This document shows positions 1 to 5,557 of a DNA stretch of 6,413 nt, piece after piece (the first letter of the stretch is position 1; each line of letters opens with the position of its first letter). Source of the stretch: Candidatus Omnitrophota bacterium. GTDB taxonomy: Bacteria; Omnitrophota; Gorgyraeia; Zapsychrales; Fredricksoniimonadaceae. Made by a program: the position numbers and the translations under genes. The stretch spans positions 1 through 6,413 of the forward strand of contig JAHFGE010000091.1 in the NCBI GenBank assembly GCA_023247575.1, in the 5' to 3' direction. Under the pieces are notes generated by a model. It did not search any database and was not told the origin of the DNA. It saw only the letters and a program-made list of their open reading frames with translations.

Positions 1-136
1 GTATGCTCTTTTTAACACGGTTCCCCGATGGGCCTTACCCATTGCCCCATTATATTTAATCTGTATAGGCTATGGCCTACAACGGTTATTAGCTCAAACT
101 AACAAAAATCCTTCCCTTGGAAAATTTTTGCTATAA
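1..136 (+). CDS. C-terminal end of an unidentified membrane protein (5' cut by window edge)
   Basis: Reading from base 2, an open frame of 44 codons runs into a TAA stop at 134-136. The encoded tail has a hydrophobic stretch (WALPIAPLYLICIGYGL, about visible residues 10-26) that looks like a final membrane helix. It is followed by a polar tail of about 18 residues ending KFLL. The pattern of an arginine, then P-I-x-P, then a hydrophobic run ending in YGL resembles the last helix of GT39/ArnT-like membrane glycosyltransferases (typically R-x-x-L-P-x-x-P). The piece is too short to assign a function and I do not claim one. The stop codon shares its last A with the metF start (TAATG), so the two genes are probably in one operon with coupled translation. 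That close packing is also the best argument that this short frame is real. Confidence 0.6.
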   Translation, partial: YALFNTVPRWALPIAPLYLICIGYGLQRLLAQTNKNPSLGKFLL

Positions 137-137
137 T
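129..137 (+). promoter_or_regulatory. Extended -10 box (TGCTATAAT) at the metF start
   Basis: TGCTATAAT is a perfect extended -10 element (TG-N-TATAAT). It lies across the upstream gene's last codons and stop and the metF ATG. I see no good -35 about 17 bases upstream. If used, transcription would begin near 143-145, after the ATG at 136 and right at the in-frame GTG at 145, giving a nearly leaderless metF mRNA. The match may be coincidence, since CTATAATG arises naturally from a Leu-stop/ATG junction. Confidence 0.3.
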
Positions 138-996
138 GCTCCCCGTGGCAAATCCCAAAACATCTATTTCTTTTGAACTTTTCCCCCCTAAAACCGAAGA
201 AGGTTACCAGAAACTTTTAGCAACCATTGAGCAACTCTGTGCCCTCAAGCCCGATTTTATTTCCTGCACCTATGGCGCCGGCGGCGGCAGCCGGGAGAAA
301 ACTCTGGACATCGTCGAGCACATTCAAACTCAATGGGGGATTAAAGCGGTGGCTCACTTGACCTGTGTCCTGCACACCAAAGATGAAATCTTGAATATCT
401 TGCAGGAGATGAAACGCCGCCATATCCATCAGGTGCTGGCTTTGCGCGGGGATCCGCCCAAAGAGCATCCCGACTGGCAGCCGGGACCTAAAAATTTTAA
501 ATACAGTTGTGAGTTGGTTAGCTTTATCCGCCAGCATTTTGGTTCTTATTTTGACATTGGGGTGGCAGGATTTCCCGAAGGGCATCTACTGGCTCCTAAC
601 CGCGATGTAGATGCGCAGTATCTTAAAAGTAAGATCGATGCCGGTGCCGACTATGTGATCACCCAGCTTTTTTTCAATAATCAGGATTATTTCGATTATA
701 GATCCCGATTAAAAAAATTAGGGGTGAATAAACCGGTGATCCCCGGCATCCTGCCCATTACCGATTACCAGGCGCTGATAAAATTTTGCGCGCTGTGCGG
801 GGCCTCCATTCCTGCCCAGGTGCACGAAATTTTTAAACCCATTGCCGATAACCCCGAAAAGATGCTGGAAGCCGGCATCCATTTTGCTATCCAGCAATGC
901 CGCCAGCTGCTTGACAAAGGCGCTCCTGGCCTGCATTTTTACTGCCTGAACAAAACCCATCCTGTGGACGTGATTCTTAAAGCCGTACGGGAATGA
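136..996 (+). CDS. metF: 5,10-methylenetetrahydrofolate reductase MetF
   Basis: This cytosolic flavoenzyme reduces 5,10-methylene-THF to 5-methyl-THF, the methyl donor for methionine synthesis. The 286-residue product has the normal length for bacterial MetF, a single FAD-binding TIM barrel. Family landmarks appear in order: SFELFPPKT near residue 12, with Glu14 matching the catalytic Glu28 of E. coli; TYGAGGGSR at 45-53; AHLTC at 73-77; ALRGDPP at 102-108, with Asp106 matching the flavin-tuning Asp120; ITQLFF at 175-180, with Gln177 matching Gln183; GILPITD at 204-210; and the C-terminal PGLHFYCLNKT. The ATG at 136 overlaps the upstream stop (TAATG) and has no good Shine-Dalgarno site, which suggests translational coupling. 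GTG at 145 is an in-frame alternative start. Its substrate partner MetE is encoded in this window, converging on metF from the other strand. The stop lies only 2 bases from the stop of the convergent nuclease gene. Confidence 0.96.
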   Translation: MLPVANPKTSISFELFPPKTEEGYQKLLATIEQLCALKPDFISCTYGAGGGSREKTLDIVEHIQTQWGIKAVAHLTCVLHTKDEILNILQEMKRRHIHQVLALRGDPPKEHPDWQPGPKNFKYSCELVSFIRQHFGSYFDIGVAGFPEGHLLAPNRDVDAQYLKSKIDAGADYVITQLFFNNQDYFDYRSRLKKLGVNKPVIPGILPITDYQALIKFCALCGASIPAQVHEIFKPIADNPEKMLEAGIHFAIQQCRQLLDKGAPGLHFYCLNKTHPVDVILKAVRE

Positions 997-998
997 AA

Positions 999-2006
999 TT
1001 ACGAACCAACTTTCGGGAAAGGTAACGCATGTAACCGACGTTTAAGTAATTTTCGATCAATAACCTCTGTCTTATAAAGTGAAATTTGCATGGGGGAAGC
1101 AGATCTACTCAGGGCGATTTCTACTACTTCTTTGTTATGAGATTTACAAAGGATCAATCCAACGGACGGATTTTCGTGATCCAATCTAATTTTACGATCC
1201 AGCGCTGCCAGATAAAATTGCATTTTTCCAATATATTCTGGCTTAAATTCTCCTATTTTTAACTCAATTGCCACCAGACAACATAGAATGCGGTGGTAAA
1301 AAAGCAAATCAATCTTAAAATCTTCCCCTCCCACATTAACAGCATATTCCTCTCCGACAAAGGTAAAATACTTGCCGAATTCTAAAAAAAATTGCTTTAA
1401 ATTCGTCACTATAGACTTACGCAAATCTTTCTCGGAAAACTCATCTTTTAAGCCTAAAAAATCCAAAAAATATTCATTTTTAAAATGAGCTAGCGGTTGT
1501 TTATCTTCTGATTTTGCAATTATCGCCCTTGGTTTTTTGGAAAGCATGTATCGCTCGAACAAAGAAGATTCGATTTGGCGCTCTAACTCGCGAAAACTCC
1601 AATGCTCATTAATACAAGTCTTTATGTAGAATTCCTTCTCTTGAAGAGAGTTTGTCCTATGCAAAATAAGAATATTATGTGACCAGGACAATTCTCTCAA
1701 CAGTGTTGAGAGTTTTTCATTCTGGTAGTATGCCTCATATAATTGCTTCATTCGCCAAAGATTCTGGACTGAAAAACCTTTTAATCCGTTAAAAGCACTC
1801 CTTAAATCCAAAGAAAGTTTCTCAACAACATTACTTCCCCACCCTAGGCGCTCTTGCTTTTCAAAAAGGCTTCCACCTATATCCCAGTAAAGCTGAATTA
1901 ACTCACGATTTACTGACAAAACAGCTTTATTCTGAGCGTTACGCACCCTTTCTTTGATTTGTTTTAGGAATTGAACATACTGTGAAGATTTTATTTGTGT
2001 GGACAT
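999..2006 (-). CDS. YhcG/DUF1016-family PD-(D/E)XK nuclease
   Basis: The 335-residue product matches the YhcG (DUF1016) family in two parts. The N-terminal helical, DNA-binding-like part contains LIQLYWDIGGSL (about 36-47), GWGSNVVEKLSLDLR (about 55-69) and the typical GFSVQNLWRMKQLYEAY (about 77-93). The C-terminal nuclease-fold part has YAVNVGGEDFKIDLLFYHR (about 221-239), then VAIELKIGEFKPEYIGKMQFYL and VGLILCKS. The likely metal-binding and catalytic residues Asp233, Glu248 and Lys250 (D...ExK) are all present, so the gene looks intact. The biological role of the family is poorly settled; DNA processing, recombination or defence roles have been suggested, often for copies near restriction or mobile genes. 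The start ATG has a modest GGGGGA ribosome-binding site 5 bases upstream. Sample lines are 27-38% GC, against about 53-58% in metE and gap. It lies alone between the convergent metF and metE 3' ends, which points to horizontal acquisition. Confidence 0.93.
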   Translation of the reverse strand: MSTQIKSSQYVQFLKQIKERVRNAQNKAVLSVNRELIQLYWDIGGSLFEKQERLGWGSNVVEKLSLDLRSAFNGLKGFSVQNLWRMKQLYEAYYQNEKLSTLLRELSWSHNILILHRTNSLQEKEFYIKTCINEHWSFRELERQIESSLFERYMLSKKPRAIIAKSEDKQPLAHFKNEYFLDFLGLKDEFSEKDLRKSIVTNLKQFFLEFGKYFTFVGEEYAVNVGGEDFKIDLLFYHRILCCLVAIELKIGEFKPEYIGKMQFYLAALDRKIRLDHENPSVGLILCKSHNKEVVEIALSRSASPMQISLYKTEVIDRKLLKRRLHALPFPKVGS

Positions 2007-2057
2007 AGTTTCCCCCGCTATGAAATGGTTAGACTGCTTATTAGGGGATCTATATCA

Positions 2058-2107
2058 ACGCATGGGGAATGCGAATGGATATATATTACTACAGACTTTC
2101 CATGCGT
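2058..2107. repeat. 8-bp inverted repeat around the nuclease promoter, with nested hairpin
   Basis: ACGCATGG (2058-2065) is repeated in inverted form as CCATGCGT (2100-2107), with 34 bases between. One arm overlaps the predicted -35; the other lies shortly after the predicted transcription start. The left arm can instead pair locally, as CGCAT (2059-2063) with ATGCG (2069-2073) around a GGGGA loop. No U-tract follows on either strand, so it is not a standard intrinsic terminator. An operator pair or a leader RNA structure are possibilities. Confidence 0.5.
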
Positions 2108-2110
2108 CAA
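2083..2110 (-). promoter_or_regulatory. Predicted promoter of the YhcG-like nuclease gene
   Basis: On the minus strand TTGACG (plus 2105-2110) is followed after 16 bases by TAATAT (plus 2083-2088). The -35 matches the sigma70 consensus at five of six bases and the -10 at four. Transcription would start near 2076, leaving an untranslated leader of about 70 bases before the ATG. It lies just past the metE stop, so the nuclease could have its own transcription as well as read-through from metE. Confidence 0.45.
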
Positions 2111-2135
2111 GGAAAGACAGGATGGGGAAAATCGG

Positions 2136-4313
2136 TCATTGACGCAACTGGTGAGCCAGAGTAACCAGGTTTTTCAAAGATGCTTCGGTTTCCGGCCAGC
2201 CGCGGGTTTTCAGACCGCAGTCGGGGTTGATCCAAAAATTCTTCTTGGGGATGACTTTCAAGGCCCGCCTGGCCACCTCTTTCATTTCATCCACCGTGGG
2301 GACAGCCGGCGAGTGAATGTCCCAAACCCCTAAACCGATTTGCCGACGGAATTTAATCTTTTCAAAATGACGGATAATGTCGGCGCGGCTTCGGGTGGTT
2401 TCAATGGAAATCACATCAAAATCCATATCATTGATATGGTCAATGATTTCTCCAAATTCCGAATAGCACATATGCGTATGAATCTGCGTGGCAACGTCCG
2501 TATTGGTGGCCAGGCGAAAAGAGTTGACGGCCCAATCAAAGTACTGAGGCCATTGGCGGTGTTTAATCGGGGCTCTTTCCCGGATCGCCGGTTCGTCCAC
2601 CTGCACAATTTTAATACCGGCCTGCTCGTAATCGCGGATTTCCTCCTGAAGGGCCAGAGCAATCTGATAAGCCACATTTTTAATAGGAATATCTTCGCGC
2701 ACAAAACTCCAGGCAATAATCGTCACCGGCCCGGTCAACATCCCCTTGACGGGTTTACTCGTCAAGGACTGAGCATACTTGATTTCTTTGACCGTCATGG
2801 GTTGGGGACGGAACACATCTCCGAAAATAATAGGAGGACGGTAAACGCGGGTCCCGTAAGAAATAATCCACCCTTGGGCGGTGGTGGCAATCCCCTCCAG
2901 TTTCTCGGCGAAAAATTCCACCATGTCGGTGCGCTCGAATTCTCCATGCACCAGCACATCCAATCCTAACCGTTCCTGAAAATCAACTGCCTCTCTAATC
3001 TTGGATTGAACGTAAACTTCGTATTCTTGTGGAGTAATCTTCCCCGAGCGAACATCGGAGCGCTTCTGACGTACGTCGACGGTTTGGGGGAAACTGCCGA
3101 TGGTGGTCGTTGGCAAAAGCGGCAATTGAAAAATTTTGTCCTGAGTTTTCCTGCGCTTTTCCAGAGACACTTTTTTAATAAAATCTTTCCTGGCCAAACC
3201 AGCCACTTTTTTCTGCACAGATTTATTTTGGCCGAAGATCATCGGTTTGGCGGCCGGCACCTTCAAACCTTGTTCCACACTATCGGCAATCTGACGGATC
3301 TCCCCTAACTTCTCCTTGGCAAAAGCCAAATGCTCTTTCAGACGAGGATCCAGGCCCTGGCCTTCGGTGGTAATAGGCAAATGAAATAAAGGCGCAGCAT
3401 TGGAAATCCATAAATGTTTGACTTTTTTATTTAATCGCTTGATTAACTGCACGGAACTCTTCATGTCATTGCGCCAGACATTACGGCCATCCACCACGCC
3501 GGCAATCAAAATTTTGTCTGCAGGGAAACCTTCGCGTTCGATGATTTTCAAATAATCCTTGCCGCGCACAAAATCCAACCCTAAAGAAGCCGCCGGCCAG
3601 GCGTAAAGCTCTTTTAAAAAATCCACCTGATCATAGTAAGTCAACAAATGGATTTTGGCACCAGAGGCGGCCATATGCTGATAGGCTTTTTTGCAAGCCT
3701 TGATTTCATCCTTGGTCAAATCCAGGACCAAAGCAGGTTCGTCGACGTGGACTTCCCCTACCGTGGCAAAAACCTGACGATAGACTTCCGCCAAATTTTC
3801 CAAGAACTCATTGAAACGTGCAGCCCCCGACGGTACCGTCGGGGCAGGGGCTATGCCCTTGCTGAGTTTCAAAAAGGTCAAGGGGCCTATCATAGAGGGA
3901 ATCCCTTGCGGAAATCTCTTTTTGAATTTCAACGGTATATTCATATGTAATGTAAAACGCGGCTTACTCCAGGAGGAGAAATCAGGGACAAGATAATGGT
4001 AATTGGTATTAAACCATTTGGTCATCTCCAGGGCTTGATGACCGCGGCAAAGTTCATAATACTCCTGACAATTGTTGACAGGATACACACCGGTGATGAT
4101 GGCCGTATCCAGCATGGGATCATAGCCTGAGATGGCCTCCACCGGAAAACGATCGACGCTGGACTGGTAGGCTGCAATGATGCTCTCTTGAATTCTATAT
4201 AAAGCCTGTTCCAAATCATAGTCGGATATTTCTTTTTTCCAATATGATTCAATAGCCTTTTTGTATTCCCGGTTTTCCCCTAAACGGGGGAACCCATACG
4301 CATACGTCTTCAC
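2136..4313 (-). CDS. metE: Cobalamin-independent methionine synthase MetE (GTG start)
   Basis: MetE transfers the methyl group of 5-methyl-THF (polyglutamate form) to homocysteine, the last step of methionine synthesis, in the cytosol and without vitamin B12. It has the usual two-barrel architecture. The N-terminal half shows YGFPRLG at the start, EMTKWFNTNYHY (about 96-107) and DEPALV. The C-terminal catalytic half shows TTTIGSFPQT (about 402-411), HGEFERTDMVEFF, KGMLTGPVTI and QVDEPA. The zinc ligands in HTHMC, SIET and NPDC are all present: His614, Cys616, Glu638 and Cys699. I chose GTG at 4313 because AAGGA sits 8 bases upstream and because family members begin a few residues before GFPR. 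An in-frame ATG at 4394 would add 27 unrelated residues and overlap gap. The resulting 725 residues are slightly fewer than the 753 of E. coli. A perfect palindrome at 3825-3844 encodes an apparent loop insertion. The gene follows gap by 26 bases and is probably co-transcribed with it. Confidence 0.96.
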   Translation of the reverse strand: MKTYAYGFPRLGENREYKKAIESYWKKEISDYDLEQALYRIQESIIAAYQSSVDRFPVEAISGYDPMLDTAIITGVYPVNNCQEYYELCRGHQALEMTKWFNTNYHYLVPDFSSWSKPRFTLHMNIPLKFKKRFPQGIPSMIGPLTFLKLSKGIAPAPTVPSGAARFNEFLENLAEVYRQVFATVGEVHVDEPALVLDLTKDEIKACKKAYQHMAASGAKIHLLTYYDQVDFLKELYAWPAASLGLDFVRGKDYLKIIEREGFPADKILIAGVVDGRNVWRNDMKSSVQLIKRLNKKVKHLWISNAAPLFHLPITTEGQGLDPRLKEHLAFAKEKLGEIRQIADSVEQGLKVPAAKPMIFGQNKSVQKKVAGLARKDFIKKVSLEKRRKTQDKIFQLPLLPTTTIGSFPQTVDVRQKRSDVRSGKITPQEYEVYVQSKIREAVDFQERLGLDVLVHGEFERTDMVEFFAEKLEGIATTAQGWIISYGTRVYRPPIIFGDVFRPQPMTVKEIKYAQSLTSKPVKGMLTGPVTIIAWSFVREDIPIKNVAYQIALALQEEIRDYEQAGIKIVQVDEPAIRERAPIKHRQWPQYFDWAVNSFRLATNTDVATQIHTHMCYSEFGEIIDHINDMDFDVISIETTRSRADIIRHFEKIKFRRQIGLGVWDIHSPAVPTVDEMKEVARRALKVIPKKNFWINPDCGLKTRGWPETEASLKNLVTLAHQLRQ
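3825..3844. repeat. Perfect 20-bp palindrome inside metE
   Basis: CCCCGACGGTACCGTCGGGG reads the same on both strands and is far GC-richer than its surroundings. On the minus strand it encodes Ala157 (in part) to Gly163 of MetE, in the segment GIAPAPTVPSGA. E. coli MetE has a much shorter loop here, between the GPVT and LPVYQQV motifs (about 9 residues fewer before the shared Phe). It looks like a small palindromic element inserted in frame, in the manner of Rickettsia palindromic elements; origin and copy number cannot be judged from this window. Confidence 0.8.
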
Positions 4314-4321
4314 TAAAAAAA

Positions 4322-4326
4322 TCCTT
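4322..4326 (-). promoter_or_regulatory. Ribosome-binding site that fixes the metE start
   Basis: AAGGA on the minus strand lies 8 bases before the GTG at 4311-4313, in the 26-base gap between the gap stop and metE. No comparable site precedes the ATG at 4394, which lies inside gap. This supports the GTG start and internal re-initiation on a gap-metE mRNA. Confidence 0.75.
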
Positions 4327-4339
4327 TCATTGAAAATGA

Positions 4340-5401
4340 TTATTTCTTGCCGATATATCTCAATAAATCCACGACGCGGTTGGAATAACCCCACTCATTG
4401 TCATACCACGAGACGATTTTAAAGAACCGTTTCTCGCCTTTGAGGTTATTCTGGGTGGTAGCTAAAGAGTCATAAATAGAAGAACGGGGGTCATGAATAA
4501 AATCCGTGGAGACCAATTCTTCGTTACAGTACCCTAAGATGTCTTTAAGGTAAGTCTGCGAGGCCTTTTTCATCAAGGCATCAATTTCTTCGATGGAGGT
4601 CTCTTTCACCGAACGGAACGTCAAGTCAACCACCGACACATCCGCCGTGGCCACACGAAAAGCCATCCCCGTTAATTTGCCTTTGGTCACCGGCAACACT
4701 TCTCCGACAGCTTTCGCTGCACCTGTCGTCGAGGGAATGGTGTTGATCGCGGCGGCACGCCCGCCTCTCCAATCTTTCTTGGATGGGCCATCCACCGTCT
4801 TTTGCGTGGCGGTGTAGGCGTGGATGGTGGTCATCAAACCGGTTTCAATGCCAATGCCTTCCTTAATTAAGACATGCACCAGCGGCGCCAAACAATTGGT
4901 GGTGCAGGAGGCATTGGAAATAATGTTGTGTTTGGCTGCATCGTATTCCTGCTCATTGACACCTATGACGATGGTCTTCACATCTCCTTTGGCAGGGGCG
5001 GAAATAATAACTTTCTTGGCCCCGGCCTGCAGATGCCCTGCCGCCTTTTCGCTGTCGGTAAAAAGGCCGGTTGATTCAACCACATAATCAACCCCTAAAG
5101 CTTTCCAGGGAAGCTCCGACGGACTTTTAGTGGCGGCCACACATTTGACTTTACAGCCGTTGACGATTAAAACATCGTCCTCTTGACTGGCAGGATTACT
5201 TTTAGCTGTTGAGACACTGTGCTTGAAATGACCATGAATGGAATCATATTTAATTTGATAAGCGAAATATTTCGCGTCGGTGGACACATCAACCACGGCC
5301 ACCACGTCAATGTCTTTGCCTAAAAGCCCTTGATCACAAATGGCCTGAAATACCATGCGCCCGATGCGCCCGAAACCGTTAATACCCACTTTGATTGCCA
5401 T
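4340..5401 (-). CDS. gap: Glyceraldehyde-3-phosphate dehydrogenase (long, glycosomal-like type)
   Basis: This glycolytic enzyme converts glyceraldehyde-3-phosphate, NAD+ and phosphate to 1,3-bisphosphoglycerate in the cytosol. The Rossmann motif GINGFGRIG is at residues 7-15, and Asp38 after the second strand indicates NAD preference. The catalytic motif SNASCTTNC places the nucleophile at Cys166 and its partner at His194 (TTIHAYTATQKTVDG), the numbering used for trypanosomatid glycosomal GAPDH. WRGGRAAAINTIPSTTGAAKAVG and SWYDNEWGYSNRVVDL complete the signature. The 353 residues exceed the roughly 331 of E. coli GapA through inserts near 24-31 (GLLGKDID) and 64-76, as in kinetoplastid enzymes. 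No C-terminal targeting tail is present. Residues 249-255 read RVATADV where most GAPDHs have RVPTPxV. The start is well fixed by AAGGAG 7 bases upstream. Two promoter candidates precede it, and metE follows 26 bases downstream. Confidence 0.97.
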   Translation of the reverse strand: MAIKVGINGFGRIGRMVFQAICDQGLLGKDIDVVAVVDVSTDAKYFAYQIKYDSIHGHFKHSVSTAKSNPASQEDDVLIVNGCKVKCVAATKSPSELPWKALGVDYVVESTGLFTDSEKAAGHLQAGAKKVIISAPAKGDVKTIVIGVNEQEYDAAKHNIISNASCTTNCLAPLVHVLIKEGIGIETGLMTTIHAYTATQKTVDGPSKKDWRGGRAAAINTIPSTTGAAKAVGEVLPVTKGKLTGMAFRVATADVSVVDLTFRSVKETSIEEIDALMKKASQTYLKDILGYCNEELVSTDFIHDPRSSIYDSLATTQNNLKGEKRFFKIVSWYDNEWGYSNRVVDLLRYIGKK

Positions 5402-5408
5402 CGCAACA

Positions 5409-5414
5409 CTCCTT
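5409..5414 (-). promoter_or_regulatory. Strong ribosome-binding site of gap
   Basis: A full AAGGAG on the minus strand lies 7 bases upstream of the gap ATG (5399-5401), fixing this start and fitting high expression. Confidence 0.8.
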
Positions 5415-5434
5415 CATTTTAGCGAAATTTAAAT

Positions 5435-5462
5435 ATTTTACTTACCCTTCGACTCGCGTCAA
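5435..5462 (-). promoter_or_regulatory. Proximal gap promoter candidate (P2)
   Basis: TTGACG (plus 5457-5462) is followed after 16 bases by TAAAAT (plus 5435-5440); each hexamer has one mismatch to the sigma70 consensus. Transcription would begin near 5428, giving a leader of about 27 bases that contains the AAGGAG site. The -35 touches the downstream arm of the inverted repeat at 5448-5488. Confidence 0.5.
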
Positions 5463-5488
5463 CATAAATCACAGCGAAGCGAGTCGAA
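5448..5488. repeat. 10-bp inverted repeat in the gap leader
   Basis: TTCGACTCGC (5448-5457) pairs perfectly with GCGAGTCGAA (5479-5488) across 21 bases. Neither side is followed by a T-tract in the right direction, so it is not an intrinsic terminator for the upstream Fic gene. In RNA from the distal promoter it would form a 5'-terminal hairpin. It may instead be an operator or a dispersed REP-like palindrome. Confidence 0.7.
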
Positions 5489-5493
5489 CCACA

Positions 5494-5521
5494 ATAATAT
5501 CCGCTCTGTTGGTTTTGTCAA
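5494..5521 (-). promoter_or_regulatory. Distal gap promoter candidate (P1)
   Basis: TTGACA (plus 5516-5521) is a perfect -35. It is followed after 16 bases by TATTAT (plus 5494-5499), one mismatch from the -10 consensus. This is the best promoter match in the window. Transcription would start at about 5487-5490, exactly where the 10-bp inverted repeat begins. The gap mRNA would therefore carry a stem-loop at its 5' end. Confidence 0.6.
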
Positions 5522-5557
5522 TAGGATTTAAAACCGTTGGGTGTCAGTTGCTTTAGG

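Noticed and set aside
66..79. Hairpin TAGGC-TATG-GCCTA upstream of metF
   Set aside because: It is short, lies inside the upstream coding frame and has no T-tract; likely chance.
217..585. Minus-strand open frame (122 codons) opposite metF
   Set aside because: Antisense shadow of the metF catalytic region; no family features of its own.
2059..2073. Hairpin CGCAT-GGGGA-ATGCG as terminator of metE
   Set aside because: The stem is only 5 bp and no U-tract follows on either strand.
2340..2969. Long plus-strand open frame (209 codons) opposite metE
   Set aside because: It is the antisense shadow of well-conserved metE codons, with no recognisable protein motif.
4314..4394. Upstream ATG (4394) giving a 752-residue MetE
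   Set aside because: The extra 27 residues lie largely inside gap, have no ribosome-binding site and do not resemble MetE N-termini; GTG at 4313 has AAGGA at good spacing.
5448..5488. Inverted repeat as terminator of the Fic gene
   Set aside because: No T-tract follows the hairpin on the minus strand, and it lies downstream of the strong -35/-10 pair of gap.
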